The notes beneath the pieces were generated by a model that did not search any database, was not told the origin of the DNA, and was given only the letters and a program-made list of their open reading frames with translations. From positions 1 through 64,000 of the forward strand of contig CAIQWT010000087.1 in the NCBI GenBank assembly GCA_903875605.1: a DNA stretch of 64,000 bases, read 5' to 3'. The translations under genes and the position numbers were made by a program. This DNA comes from an uncultured Geobacteraceae bacterium (lineage in GTDB: Bacteria > Desulfobacterota > Desulfuromonadia > Geobacterales > Pseudopelobacteraceae). This document shows positions 1 through 9,300 of the stretch, piece by piece. Positions within the stretch are counted from its first letter, which is position 1, and each line of letters starts with the position of its first letter.

Positions 1-432
1 CCTTCATGCGGTTCCGAAGTTAAGCAGTATCGGAATCCATTTCCAACTGTAGACATAATTATTGAACTTCCAAGCGGTATCATACTGATTGAAAGGCGAA
101 ATGAACCATTTGGCTGGGCTCTTCCGGGAGGATTTGTAGACTACGGAGAATCTTTGGAATCTGCAGCTGTTAGGGAGGCGCGTGAAGAAACTACAATGGT
201 AATTTCAGACCTGCGGTTATTAGGGTGTTATTCCGATCCGTCACGTGACAGTCGGATGCATACAATTTCGGCTGTTTATGTAGCTACCGGCCATGGTATT
301 CCAGTAGCTGCTGATGACGCTTTAAACCTGGCTATATTCAGCCTTGAAGCCTTGCCGGGAAATCTCTGCTTTGACCATTCCAAAATCCTCGCTGATTATG
401 CTGTATCATGTACAAAAAGCAAATCACAATAA
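1..432 (+). CDS. Nudix hydrolase, 5' end outside the window
   Basis: The reading frame is open from base 1, so the start codon lies upstream. The Nudix box is clear at 139-207: a glycine, five residues, a glutamate, seven residues, then REAREET. The usual final glycine of the box is threonine (EETTM). The family hydrolyses nucleoside diphosphates linked to another group, using Mg2+ held by the box glutamates. The first residues (PSCG) suggest a short upstream zinc-ribbon or linker, but this cannot be seen. It stops 25 bases before the convergent mqnA stop. The substrate cannot be inferred. Confidence 0.85.
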   Translation, partial: PSCGSEVKQYRNPFPTVDIIIELPSGIILIERRNEPFGWALPGGFVDYGESLESAAVREAREETTMVISDLRLLGCYSDPSRDSRMHTISAVYVATGHGIPVAADDALNLAIFSLEALPGNLCFDHSKILADYAVSCTKSKSQ

Positions 433-457
433 TTTTGCAGCGACTGAATATTCAGAC

Positions 458-1276
458 TTAAAGTAATGCAAAATTCAATGTTGGAACATCTTTTATCAAG
501 CCGATTTCAAAACATTTTTCATAGTATAGAATCAACCCTGCTTGAGCACGCTCATCAAGATTATACGAAATATTATCCCGCCAATACGCCATTAACCTGT
601 CCCGTCCCATCCAACCTATTTCCATGGCTTGACTCACTATCTGGTCCAGATATTGTGGGACGAGTTCTTTGGCTTCAATCAACTTAAGGGCAAGAGCCCT
701 AATTTCTAAAGTTTCAGCGACTTCCTTGCGACAAAGCCAGAGCGCGAATACGAATGGAAGACCGGTCCACAAGGACCAAATGTCTCCAAGATCATAGACA
801 AATAAACTTGATTTCTCGAAAGAAGTGCGTAGGGCTGAATCACCAATAAGCAGGAGCGCCGCTGAATCATCGTTAATAGTGGTGGTACTTAATTGTTCGA
901 CTTCGTAGGTACATGAACATCCGAAACGTTGGGAGACCAGTATTTTCAGCAAATTCACAGATGTGGCTGATTCGGAACTAAGCCTTATTTTAAGGCCACC
1001 CAATTCCTCAACCGGCACTTTGGAAAAAAGTAGTACGCTTGCAACTGCACCAAGACTGGATATTGAAAGTTGCGGTAATATTTTAAACTTATCAGGGTGA
1101 TTAGCATATTCAATAGAAGATGAAGGACAAACATCAATTTCTCCCGCTAGGAGTTTTCGGTTGAGTTCGGCAGGAACTCCAGCGACAAACTCATAACTTG
1201 AGCAAGAAAAATGTTCCCTAAGCATGTAAAAAAGTGGCGTACAGTTCGCGTATTCTATCCTGCCAATTTTCAGCAT
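458..1276 (-). CDS. mqnA: Chorismate dehydratase MqnA (futalosine menaquinone pathway)
   Basis: 272 residues, the usual MqnA length, with the family N-terminus MLKIGRIEYANCTPLFY. MqnA removes water from chorismate to give 3-enolpyruvylbenzoate, the first step of the futalosine route to menaquinone in the cytoplasm. MqnD is a relative, but the N-terminal GRIEYANC pattern fits MqnA better. The start ATG overlaps the stop of the upstream TolC-type gene by one base (TGATG) and has no good ribosome site of its own, so it is probably translationally coupled. The pairing with an efflux channel is odd and probably only transcriptional. Chorismate synthase (aroC) lies 8 kb upstream. Confidence 0.85.
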   Translation of the reverse strand: MLKIGRIEYANCTPLFYMLREHFSCSSYEFVAGVPAELNRKLLAGEIDVCPSSSIEYANHPDKFKILPQLSISSLGAVASVLLFSKVPVEELGGLKIRLSSESATSVNLLKILVSQRFGCSCTYEVEQLSTTTINDDSAALLLIGDSALRTSFEKSSLFVYDLGDIWSLWTGLPFVFALWLCRKEVAETLEIRALALKLIEAKELVPQYLDQIVSQAMEIGWMGRDRLMAYWRDNISYNLDERAQAGLILYYEKCFEIGLIKDVPTLNFALL

Positions 1277-2742
1277 CAGCGAATAGCAGAGTACAGCTTA
1301 TCCGCATCCCCTTCCACAACCCGGATTCCTTCACGTTCCAGAAGTTCACCGGTAACACGCCAGTAGTTTGTCATGGCATTGGCATATTCCACTACCGCCT
1401 TGATTTGATTACTTTTCGAAACAGCAAGATCATTCTCAACATCCAGAACATCTTTAGTAGTCGCCAAACCAACCTCATTTTTTCGCATAAAAGCTCTCAG
1501 GCGCTCTTCGGCAAAGGCCTTACCTCTGTCAGCAACCTCAATCTGCTTGTATCCAGTAACTATACCTCTAATTGCAGCTCTAACCTCGTTTGTAGAGCTT
1601 TCTTCAAGACTACGCAATTGCAGTGAGATCTGCTCTGCTTTAAGCTTACTTCTGCGATAATCGTTTTCAGCAGCGCCATTTCCTAGCGGATAACTAAAAT
1701 TGAGACCAATACTCCAGACCGGGTAATCAAGAGTAAGTACTTTGTCCATATTTCGTTGATAGGCTTTATCAAGGCCTGTTAACTGGGCAGATGCGATCAA
1801 GGTCAAGTCGGGGCGGTTTTTTTGGCTCAAGTTTCTGGCCTGAAGATCATTCAACTCCAGATTGCGTTTTTGCTCCCGTATATCAGGACGGTTAAGAGCC
1901 TTTTGAATGGCCACACTCTCGATTGCATCAAACTTTTCACGCGACGGTAAATCGGATGTCTGTATATCACCAGCTTTAGCATCCATCTGCAGGAGCAGAC
2001 GCAAAACATCTACCTGGTCACTCACTGAGCGTTCCGTGTCGATTAGCTCTTTTTCGCGGGTAACTGCACCGAATTCAGCATTAAGAACTTCCATCGCTGG
2101 AAGCACACCAGCTTTTACACGCGCCTGGGTGTCAGAAAGAATCTTTCTGGCAAGTTCTAACGACACCTTTTTGACATCACGTTCTTCTCGCAGGCTATGA
2201 AGCTTATAATATTCAGTGCGTACCTTTGCAACGGTAGAAAGTAGAATTGTATTAAAATGTTCTAGAGATGCAAATTTAGAGGAACGGGATATATTAATAG
2301 AAAACTCAGTTGCCTCACGCCCCACATTTTTTAACAGGGGTTGACTGATACTTACGCCTAAACCGGTTTGCCAGTTTGTTGAAGGCGTGTCCGTATGCAT
2401 ATTGTTAAATTTAACTTCAGCCTTGCCTCCAGTCCATAAAAGTTGGCTTACTGAAGGATTGAGTGTCAATGTATGACCTGATGAGCTTGACGAAAATCCT
2501 GTGACAGCATCAGAATCGGTATACGCTGTTTGAAGCGAAAAAACAGGGTCGTAAATTGCACGATCTCGCTTAATATCAGCCTCAAACTGAGCAGCGGTGT
2601 AAAGCTCTGCCCTTACGTCAAGATTTTTCTCGACGGCCATGCGAATCGCCTCATTTAACTTTAACTCAACTGGAGTATCAAATGAAAATGCCGAGAACGG
2701 CAGAACAAGCATCGAAAGAGATAATAATATCGGTATGCGCAC
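1276..2742 (-). CDS. TolC-family outer membrane efflux channel
   Basis: 488 residues. An N-terminal signal peptide (hydrophobic ILLSLSMLVLPFSAFS) is followed by the two repeated coiled-coil halves of OEP/TolC proteins. Typical phrases are KLNEAIRMAVEKNLDV near residue 28 and NRPDIREQKRNLELNDLQARN near residue 290. It should form a trimeric outer-membrane and periplasmic tunnel used with an inner-membrane pump. No pump or membrane-fusion protein gene is adjacent, so its partner must be elsewhere. The start is GTG at 2742, with AAAGGAAC about 8 bases upstream. It sits downstream of the gcvH terminator and is followed by mqnA with a one-base overlap. Confidence 0.85.
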   Translation of the reverse strand: MRIPILLSLSMLVLPFSAFSFDTPVELKLNEAIRMAVEKNLDVRAELYTAAQFEADIKRDRAIYDPVFSLQTAYTDSDAVTGFSSSSSGHTLTLNPSVSQLLWTGGKAEVKFNNMHTDTPSTNWQTGLGVSISQPLLKNVGREATEFSINISRSSKFASLEHFNTILLSTVAKVRTEYYKLHSLREERDVKKVSLELARKILSDTQARVKAGVLPAMEVLNAEFGAVTREKELIDTERSVSDQVDVLRLLLQMDAKAGDIQTSDLPSREKFDAIESVAIQKALNRPDIREQKRNLELNDLQARNLSQKNRPDLTLIASAQLTGLDKAYQRNMDKVLTLDYPVWSIGLNFSYPLGNGAAENDYRRSKLKAEQISLQLRSLEESSTNEVRAAIRGIVTGYKQIEVADRGKAFAEERLRAFMRKNEVGLATTKDVLDVENDLAVSKSNQIKAVVEYANAMTNYWRVTGELLEREGIRVVEGDADKLYSAIR

Positions 2743-2765
2743 GTATGGTTCCTTTCAAATAAAAC

Positions 2766-2794
2766 AGGGCGAGATCAATTCATGACCCCGCCCT
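2766..2794 (-). terminator. Rho-independent terminator after gcvH
   Basis: Read on the minus strand, AGGGCGGGGTCA and TGATCTCGCCCT form a 12-pair stem with two G-U pairs and a five-base loop, followed by GTTTTATTT. It lies between gcvH and the TolC-type gene and should end the aroC-to-gcvH transcript. Confidence 0.75.
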
Positions 2795-2817
2795 TATATC
2801 ATATTTTATGTAAGATT

Positions 2818-3204
2818 TTAATCCCTGTTTTCAATATAATCGACATAATCATCGGCTGAAAGAAGATTTTTAAGTTCTTCAGGATCATCAAGCGATATTT
2901 CAACTAACCAGGCACCGTCGTAAGGGTCATCGTTTAGAAGCTCGGGGTTATCCAGTACTTCATGATTAATACTCCGCACGGTTCCGGTGAATGGAGCATA
3001 AATGGAAGCAACCGTTTTATGGGCTTCAACTGAGCCCACGGAATCGTCCTGTTCTACTTCATCACCTTCATCAGGCAACTCCACGCCCCTAATTGTACCC
3101 AACTCCTCCTGGGCAAAGTCCGTAATACCTATCACAGCCGAACCGTTTTCAATTCGTACCCAAATATGTTCTTTAGAATATTTCAGTTCATCGGGAAAAT
3201 CCAT
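2818..3204 (-). CDS. gcvH: Glycine cleavage system H protein (lipoyl carrier)
   Basis: 128 residues, full length for GcvH. The lipoylated lysine is K63 in VEAHKTVASIYAP; it keeps the usual spacing to the IYAP turn, although the common ESVKA has become EAHKT. GcvH carries the aminomethyl group between the P, T and L proteins of glycine cleavage and in some organisms is also a lipoyl donor. GGAG lies 8 bases before the ATG. It starts 5 bases after accC, so it is co-transcribed with the biotin carboxylase genes. No gcvT or gcvP is in the window, so a role as a lipoate relay or a second H protein is possible. Confidence 0.88.
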   Translation of the reverse strand: MDFPDELKYSKEHIWVRIENGSAVIGITDFAQEELGTIRGVELPDEGDEVEQDDSVGSVEAHKTVASIYAPFTGTVRSINHEVLDNPELLNDDPYDGAWLVEISLDDPEELKNLLSADDYVDYIENRD

Positions 3205-3209
3205 AGCAT

Positions 3210-4550
3210 TTACTCCAGCACAATTCGTTCAAGGAAAGAGGTGTCAATATCGCCTTCGATAAAGTCTTTATGGGCCATAATGCGCTTATGAAAGAAGATT
3301 GTAGTCTTAATTCCTTCAATCCGGAATTCGTCAAGTGCACGTGCCATCCGCTTGATAGCTTCCTCACGGGTGTCAGCGTGAACAATTAGTTTTCCGATCA
3401 GTGAATCGTAATTAGGTACTACAGAGTACTGATCGTACACAAAAGAATCAACTCGAACTCCAAATCCTCCAGGAGGATGATATGCCGTTATTTTACCAGG
3501 ACAAGGGGTGAATTTAAAAGGATCTTCTGCATTTATTCGGCACTCTATCGCGTGCCCCCTGAACTTTATATCTTCCTGCTTGAAGCGCAATGGTATACCG
3601 GCAGCTGAGCGAATTTGCTCCCTAACCAGGTCCACTCCGGTAATCATCTCAGTTACCGGATGCTCAACCTGAATCCGGGTGTTCATTTCCATGAAGTAAA
3701 AATTATTTTGCTTATCGACAAGAAACTCAACCGTACCGGCACTGTTGTACCCGACTGCAGCAGCAGCCCGAACGGCTGCATCCCCCATAGCCTTACGAAT
3801 TTCAGGCGTAACAACCGTTGATGGTGCCTCTTCAATCAGCTTTTGGTGACGGCGCTGAATTGAACAATCTCTTTCACCGAGGTGAATAACATTGCCATGC
3901 TTATCACCTAAAATCTGAATTTCGACGTGGCGCGGCTTTTCACAGTAGCGTTCAATATAAACTTCAGGGTTGCCGAATCCGGACTGGGCTTCTGCACGAG
4001 CCGTTGCAAAAGCATTCGGCAGGGCAGCCTGGGAATGAACAATTTTCATTCCGCGTCCACCACCTCCTGCCGTTGCCTTAATTATTACCGGAAAACCAAT
4101 TTCCTTGGCGACTTTAACAGCATCTTCAACCGTTTTTACACCCTCTTTAGTGCCGGGTAAAATCGGTACTCCCTGCTTGATAACCGCCTGACGGGCGCTG
4201 ATCTTGTCGCCCATTATACGCATACTTTCAGCAGTTGGACCGATAAAAGTAATGCCGCATTTTTCACACACTTCGGCAAATTTAGCGTTTTCAGATAAAA
4301 ATCCATAACCTGGATGGATCGCCTCGGCATCAGTTAATTCAGCTGCACTGATTATCGCATTTATATTCAGATAGCTTTGGGCACTGGGAGCAGGCCCTAT
4401 ACAGACGCTCTCGTCAGCCAGTTTTACATGAAGAGAGTGAACATCAGCCTGAGAATAGACAGCCACAGTCTTAATGCCCAGCTCCTTACAAGCCCTTATG
4501 ATTCTGACGGCAATCTCACCGCGATTGGCAATTAGTACTTTATGAAACAT
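3210..4550 (-). CDS. accC: Biotin carboxylase subunit of acetyl-CoA carboxylase
   Basis: 446 residues, as expected for AccC. It starts [20 protein letters not shown] and has the ATP-grasp glycine-rich loop [12 protein letters not shown]. Other family motifs are [22 protein letters not shown] and [13 protein letters not shown]. It carboxylates biotin carried on AccB using ATP and bicarbonate, the first step of fatty acid synthesis. It follows accB by 105 bases and precedes gcvH by 5. The carboxyltransferase genes (accA, accD) are not in the window. Pyruvate carboxylase subunit A is a close relative, but the adjacent AccB-type carrier supports AccC. Confidence 0.93.
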   Translation of the reverse strand: MFHKVLIANRGEIAVRIIRACKELGIKTVAVYSQADVHSLHVKLADESVCIGPAPSAQSYLNINAIISAAELTDAEAIHPGYGFLSENAKFAEVCEKCGITFIGPTAESMRIMGDKISARQAVIKQGVPILPGTKEGVKTVEDAVKVAKEIGFPVIIKATAGGGGRGMKIVHSQAALPNAFATARAEAQSGFGNPEVYIERYCEKPRHVEIQILGDKHGNVIHLGERDCSIQRRHQKLIEEAPSTVVTPEIRKAMGDAAVRAAAAVGYNSAGTVEFLVDKQNNFYFMEMNTRIQVEHPVTEMITGVDLVREQIRSAAGIPLRFKQEDIKFRGHAIECRINAEDPFKFTPCPGKITAYHPPGGFGVRVDSFVYDQYSVVPNYDSLIGKLIVHADTREEAIKRMARALDEFRIEGIKTTIFFHKRIMAHKDFIEGDIDTSFLERIVLE

Positions 4551-4655
4551 GAAGGCGAACCCCGCTTTTGTAAGTTAGAAGTTATTTCTGCATTTTTTCC
4601 GGCAACAAATAACTGTTATACTGCTCTTATACCGCTCACCTGCACTAATAAAGAA

Positions 4656-5138
4656 TTACAGTTTCTGAATAACAAACAGAGCATCCCCGAATTCAACAGC
4701 TTGAGCGTTGTCCTTGCACACAGATAAAATCTTGCACTTGCACTCGGCCTCAATCTCGTTCATCAATTTCATTGCCTCTACAATACAGAGCACCTGCCCT
4801 TTTTCAACGACCTGACCAACGGTAACGTAAGGTGCTGCTTCAGGACCTGGAGCTTCGTAAAAGGTGCCAACAATTGGGGAGTTGAGTGTATCGCCAACTT
4901 CAGCTGCCTGAGCAGGAGACGCAGCCGGAGCAGAAGCAATGGCAACAGGAGCGGCTGCCGGGGCAGCCTGATAACCGGGGTGAGCGTACTGCTGGGCTGC
5001 AGGTGCAGCAAGCGTAATATATTCCGGTTTATGGCCGCGTTTGATAATAATTTTTTCGTCTGAATTATCCATTTCAAACTCGGTAATATCTGTTTCAGTA
5101 ACAAGCTTAATCAATAGTTTCAGGTCTTTAATATCCAT
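4656..5138 (-). CDS. accB: Biotin carboxyl carrier protein of acetyl-CoA carboxylase
   Basis: 160 residues. There is an N-terminal domain (MDIKDLKLLIKLVTETDITEFEM), an Ala/Pro-rich flexible linker at about residues 44-80, and a C-terminal biotinyl domain with the attachment lysine K124 in EAMKLMNEIEAE. The usual thumb residues (SPIVGTFYEAP) are present, which marks it as the fatty acid synthesis carrier. It carries carboxybiotin between AccC and the carboxyltransferase. It lies 121 bases downstream of the pepP-like gene. The elongation factor P gene often found between these two in related genomes is not here. Confidence 0.92.
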   Translation of the reverse strand: MDIKDLKLLIKLVTETDITEFEMDNSDEKIIIKRGHKPEYITLAAPAAQQYAHPGYQAAPAAAPVAIASAPAASPAQAAEVGDTLNSPIVGTFYEAPGPEAAPYVTVGQVVEKGQVLCIVEAMKLMNEIEAECKCKILSVCKDNAQAVEFGDALFVIQKL

Positions 5139-5259
5139 TTCGGTTCATCTCCTTTTACATTCAGTTTTGATAGTATTTTATTTATACATTTTAAAGGTCG
5201 GTGATTGTCATATATTTACAATAACCGGATACAAGGTACTACTTAATTTATTCGTAATT

Positions 5260-6330
5260 TTACAGTACAAGAAGTTGTTTATCAGCACAGGTAATAACAT
5301 CACAACCACTACCTGTTACAACAACAGTATCCTCAATCCTTACCCCGCCAAAACCAGGAATGTAGATACCCGGCTCAATTGTAATAACCATGCCTTCTTC
5401 CAGAACAGCAGTACTACGTGGTGACAGTGTAGGCATTTCGTGAATTTCCAACCCTATACCATGCCCTAGGCCATGACCAAAATAATCACCATGTCCACTG
5501 TTACGGATAAAGGAGCGGGCAACTTCATCAAGGTCCTTACAACTCAAGCCCGGTCGGACAGCCTGAATGGCAATATCATGGGCAGCACGAACTATTGAAT
5601 GAATCTCCATAGACCTGACACCAGGCTTTCCGCAGGCTACAGTAACAGTCTCATCCGAATGATATCCGTTTTTTAAAGCTCCAAAATCAATTGTGATCAG
5701 ATCACCCGATTGAATAAGCTTATCACTTGCCCTACCATGCGGCATAGCGCCACGCTCACCTGAGGCGACTATAAAATCGAAAGCCTTGCCATCTGCACCA
5801 CGACGCCGCATTTCAAGCTCAAGAGACAGCGCAATGTCAAGCTCACTAACACCCGGTTTTATATCACCCAGAATATTTGTAAGAGCCTGAGATGAAAGAG
5901 TGGCGACCGTACGGAGCGCAGTTACTTCGGCGGCGTCCTTAAAAAGGCGTATTTCATCTAGCCTGGAACCTATCTCAATTAAATCAATGCCGGGCAACTT
6001 CTCAGACATTCGCCGAAAAGCGCTGACAGTCGTATGAGACGCTTCGAATCCAATCCGGTCAAAGCCATATTCCACAACCAAGGAGGCAATTGTATCAATA
6101 CGAACTGCGCCGCACTCCTTGACTTCAGCCTCTTGAACTTCTTCAAGAGCCTGAAACGTGTACCGCGAATCACAAAAAAACCACGCATGATCTTTGGACA
6201 CCAGTAATGCCCCTTCGGTGCCACTAAAACCGCACAAATAACGAATGTTCCTGAGATCAGTGAATAACACCGCTTTAAGATCATATTCTTCAAAGAACGA
6301 TTTCAGACGACGATGCCTGCTTTTTAGCAT
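5260..6330 (-). CDS. Xaa-Pro aminopeptidase/dipeptidase, M24 family
   Basis: 356 residues: an N-terminal creatinase-like domain (about 1-125) and a C-terminal pita-bread metallopeptidase domain. The metal ligands are visible: Asp in TIDFGALKNGYHSDET (two aspartates), His in GHGLGHGIGLEIHE, Glu in ITIEPGIYI and Glu in VRIEDTVVV. It should be a cytoplasmic enzyme releasing N-terminal residues before proline. It is in the operon between aroQ and accB. Whether it acts as PepP or PepQ cannot be decided from the sequence. Confidence 0.88.
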   Translation of the reverse strand: MLKSRHRRLKSFFEEYDLKAVLFTDLRNIRYLCGFSGTEGALLVSKDHAWFFCDSRYTFQALEEVQEAEVKECGAVRIDTIASLVVEYGFDRIGFEASHTTVSAFRRMSEKLPGIDLIEIGSRLDEIRLFKDAAEVTALRTVATLSSQALTNILGDIKPGVSELDIALSLELEMRRRGADGKAFDFIVASGERGAMPHGRASDKLIQSGDLITIDFGALKNGYHSDETVTVACGKPGVRSMEIHSIVRAAHDIAIQAVRPGLSCKDLDEVARSFIRNSGHGDYFGHGLGHGIGLEIHEMPTLSPRSTAVLEEGMVITIEPGIYIPGFGGVRIEDTVVVTGSGCDVITCADKQLLVL

Positions 6331-6402
6331 AAATGAAACCCTGACTACAAACTGTTTTTACTCTAAGCTGAAAACAAGTGTGTTCAACAGGTAATTTACT
6401 GT

Positions 6403-6846
6403 TTATATTTTTTTAACGTAATTAAATAATGCACGTAAACCAAGAAGATAGCTGTCACAGCCAAATCCACAAATCTGCCCAACAGCAACTGGAGCAATTA
6501 TGCTCGTATGGCGGAAAGTCTCTCTACTGTGAATATTAGAAAGATGGACCTCAACACAAGGGAGACCGACTGCCGACAAGGCATCACGAATCGCTATACT
6601 GGTGTGGGTGTATGCTGCCGGATTGAGCAGTATGCCGTGGCACTCCCCTACAGCAGACTGGATAGAATCTATCAACTCACCCTCACTGTTCGACTGAAAA
6701 AAAGAGAGCTCACACCCTAACTCCGTTGACAGATCACCCAGTGAAGAATTTATATCCGAAAGAGTCTGGCATCCGTAGATGCCTGGCTCACGTGTACCAA
6801 GCAGGTTGAGATTCGGGCCGTGCAGTACCAAAAATTTCTTAGTCAC
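6403..6846 (-). CDS. aroQ: 3-dehydroquinate dehydratase, type II
   Basis: 147 residues, typical of the small dodecameric type II enzyme. It opens with [20 protein letters not shown], which contains the active-site tyrosine region. It also has [28 protein letters not shown] and [17 protein letters not shown] with its catalytic histidine. It converts 3-dehydroquinate to 3-dehydroshikimate, the step after AroB. The ATG overlaps the Roadblock gene stop by four bases (ATGA). Confidence 0.95.
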   Translation of the reverse strand: MTKKFLVLHGPNLNLLGTREPGIYGCQTLSDINSSLGDLSTELGCELSFFQSNSEGELIDSIQSAVGECHGILLNPAAYTHTSIAIRDALSAVGLPCVEVHLSNIHSRETFRHTSIIAPVAVGQICGFGCDSYLLGLRALFNYVKKI

Positions 6847-7205
6847 GAAAGCTCCCTCAGTACCTCATATGATTTAAGTTTAAGCATATAGCGCCCTTTA
6901 CCAAAATTACCATCACGTTTCATAATAAGGGCAGCAAAAAGATCCTCGTTTAGTACTCTGACAACAGCACAGGTACGTGATGTAGCAATGGTCACCTCTT
7001 CAAGGTCGCCCATTTTGATTATCTCTACGGCGCGCTTAATTTCCTTAAGCACGGTTGCATATTCAACCGAGAGTAGCTGCATATCAAATTCTGACTGTTC
7101 AACAATAACCTCATCAATAGGAATACCATCGTAGGCCATAATTAACGCTGCCAATGAGCCTTCAACACTACAAACTATCGTGTCCAGTAAATCTCTTAGC
7201 GGCAT
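6843..7205 (-). CDS. Roadblock/LC7 domain protein (MglB-like)
   Basis: 120 residues, a single Roadblock/LC7 fold: [19 protein letters not shown], then [13 protein letters not shown], then [27 protein letters not shown]. In bacteria these proteins dimerise and regulate small Ras-like GTPases, as MglB does for MglA; this is family knowledge. No GTPase gene is next to it. It overlaps the upstream TPR gene by 10 bases and aroQ by 4, so the three are probably made together. The role inside a shikimate operon is unknown. Confidence 0.8.
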   Translation of the reverse strand: MPLRDLLDTIVCSVEGSLAALIMAYDGIPIDEVIVEQSEFDMQLLSVEYATVLKEIKRAVEIIKMGDLEEVTIATSRTCAVVRVLNEDLFAALIMKRDGNFGKGRYMLKLKSYEVLRELS

Positions 7206-8224
7206 GATTTAATCCTCCTGATATTCCCAAGCCACTTGTCAAGGATCGAAATGGCTGCGTCAGCACCCCACTGAGAAGAAACATTAGAAGTGCCGTTTGT
7301 GCGATTGGTGACCTCTGAACAGACCTGTTTATTTTCCAGCACAGGCGCAACATCGGCCTCCGACAGAGTAATTTCACCGGACGGCAGAATCACTTCGACT
7401 GCTGGAATATCACAAACAGGCTCGTCCTCTTCATCTTCTTCCACATCAAAAGCATTGTCTAACTCTGAGCACACACTCGGAGTACTCGAATCCATTTCCT
7501 CGAGTTCAGCAACCCGATTTGCCAAGAGCTGATCATTTGGGTTGTCTATCAGAATAAGACGATAAATTCCCAGTGCTTTTCGAATAAAACCCTGCGATAC
7601 ATACAATTCGGCCAGAGTACTTGTAGAGAGTGGGTCGCTAAGAAGAGCCGTAGGAGTATCAGAATCATGCGTAATGCCTTGAAACGGTAATTCCGACGCC
7701 TCTTGATTATCCTCAAATATTTCAAGTTCTTCTAAAATTTCCAGATCATCTAGAATAACTTCATCGTCTTCATCCAGCTCGGCAGTTGCTACCTCTTCCG
7801 CCATTGATAACTCAATTGACTCAAGCTCGATGCGGCACTCAACGTCATCAGGTGCAAATTCCAGGGCACTCCGAAACGCATAACACGCAGCATTCCGATC
7901 ACCTGACTCAAAAAGGAGGCGTCCCAGCAATTTTTGAGATGATATATCCTCTGGCATAGCCTCGGTAATCGCCTTCAATGTAATTATTGCCTCATTATCC
8001 AGCCCCTTAGCATGGCATGCCTCTGAAAGAGCTCTTAGCCCGGACAGATACCTGGGATGTATCATGCACCCCCGACGCGCAACATGAAGCGCATCATCGA
8101 TCAGTCCCACTTTGAGATACACATCAGATAACTTGGCGAAGCAGAACGAGTCAGGCAAGCTGGCAAGTTGATCTTCAAAGGCTTTGATGTCGGTCCAGAA
8201 TGAAGCTGAATCCTGCATGGTCAC
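7196..8224 (-). CDS. TPR-repeat protein with acidic linker
   Basis: 342 residues. The N-terminal half (about 20-130) has helical TPR-like repeats (FAKLSDVYLKVGLIDDALHVARRG and ISSQKLLGRLLFESGDRNAACYAF). A strongly acidic stretch follows (about 145-180), then another TPR pair (STLAELYVSQGFIRKALGIYRLIL). There is no signal peptide or membrane segment. TPRs mediate protein contacts, and overlap with the Roadblock gene suggests the two products interact. It overlaps aroB by four bases. No enzymatic motif is visible. Confidence 0.75.
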   Translation of the reverse strand: MTMQDSASFWTDIKAFEDQLASLPDSFCFAKLSDVYLKVGLIDDALHVARRGCMIHPRYLSGLRALSEACHAKGLDNEAIITLKAITEAMPEDISSQKLLGRLLFESGDRNAACYAFRSALEFAPDDVECRIELESIELSMAEEVATAELDEDDEVILDDLEILEELEIFEDNQEASELPFQGITHDSDTPTALLSDPLSTSTLAELYVSQGFIRKALGIYRLILIDNPNDQLLANRVAELEEMDSSTPSVCSELDNAFDVEEDEEDEPVCDIPAVEVILPSGEITLSEADVAPVLENKQVCSEVTNRTNGTSNVSSQWGADAAISILDKWLGNIRRIKSCR

Positions 8225-9300
8225 GCCTCCAGCCCGCTTAGTTTAAGCAGCTCCTCGGGAGTATGGTGCGACATGGTATACATGCCGATGCCCTTGTTAC
8301 ATATAAAAGTAATAATACCACTCTTAGACTTTTTATCTGAAGCTACCGCATTTAGAAGCGACTGGCGCTCATAGAATGGAATCTCAACCGGCAACCCACA
8401 CCGATTAATGAGTGCACAGATTCTTGTGACATCATCGAGGCTGCACATTCCCTCAGCAGCAGAAACCCTAGCTGCCAGTACCATACCGATTGCAACTGCT
8501 TCACCATGAACTAATCCGCAATAACCAGAGAGTGCTTCAAAGGCGTGCCCGAGCGTGTGGCCATAGTTCAGGATAGCTCGCAAGCCGGCTTCCCTTTCAT
8601 CGAGTTCTACAACTCGTGCCTTCAATTGGCAGCATCTATGAATAATTTCAATCAGTAATTCAGGATTCATCGACATAATTGCAGAAGCATTTTCTTCAAT
8701 AAATTGAAAAAACGGCAGATCAACTGCAACACCGTATTTAACTACTTCAGCAAGTCCGGCACAATACTGACGCCGATCAAGCGTAGCAAGTGTGTTCACG
8801 TCAATTAACACTAGACGTGGCTGATAAAATGCACCTATCAGGTTTTTACCCAGGGGGTGATCAATACCGGTTTTACCGCCTACGCTGCTGTCGACCTGAG
8901 CCAAGAGAGTCGTTGGCACCTGTACAAAAGGGATTCCCCTCATCCAGGTCGCTGCAGCATAACCGGCCACATCACCCACGACACCACCGCCAAGTGCTAC
9001 AACAAAAGATCCGCGATCAACACCTGCCGCAAGAAGATCATCATATAGCTTGTTCAGTGTTGCACTGTTTTTGTATTCCTCTCCGTCCGGTATTTCAAGC
9101 AGCACGGCACTGAAACCGGCAGACTCCAGAGATTCCAGTACAGATCTGCCATACAGGGCCTTTACCGTCGGATTTGAAATAACAGCCGCCAGGCCCTTTA
9201 AACCAATGCCGTGACATCTTTGTCCAAGTGAAGCAAGAGTGCCACGCTCTATAACAATATCATAGCTATTCTCTGCAAGATTTACTGTCAATACACTCAA
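8221..9300 (-). CDS. aroB: 3-dehydroquinate synthase
   Basis: About 359 residues. It has the NAD site (EEYKNSATLNKLYDDLL, VALGGGVVGDVAGYAAATWMRG) and metal-binding residues in AEVVKYG, GHTLGHAFE and VHGEAVAIGM. It converts DAHP to 3-dehydroquinate. The frame is open from a GTG at 9324, but I prefer TTG at 9300. GAAGGGG lies about 8 bases upstream, the product then starts close to the conserved LTVNLAENSYDI, and the TTG overlaps (TTGA) the ancestral stop of the aroK remnant. The longer start would translate through that remnant in another frame. Confidence 0.93.
   Translation of the reverse strand: MSVLTVNLAENSYDIVIERGTLASLGQRCHGIGLKGLAAVISNPTVKALYGRSVLESLESAGFSAVLLEIPDGEEYKNSATLNKLYDDLLAAGVDRGSFVVALGGGVVGDVAGYAAATWMRGIPFVQVPTTLLAQVDSSVGGKTGIDHPLGKNLIGAFYQPRLVLIDVNTLATLDRRQYCAGLAEVVKYGVAVDLPFFQFIEENASAIMSMNPELLIEIIHRCCQLKARVVELDEREAGLRAILNYGHTLGHAFEALSGYCGLVHGEAVAIGMVLAARVSAAEGMCSLDDVTRICALINRCGLPVEIPFYERQSLLNAVASDKKSKSGIITFICNKGIGMYTMSHHTPEELLKLSGLEA

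Noticed and set aside
8790-9113. Plus-strand frames opposite aroB
   Set aside because: Low-complexity His/Gln-rich translation opposite a clear enzyme gene.
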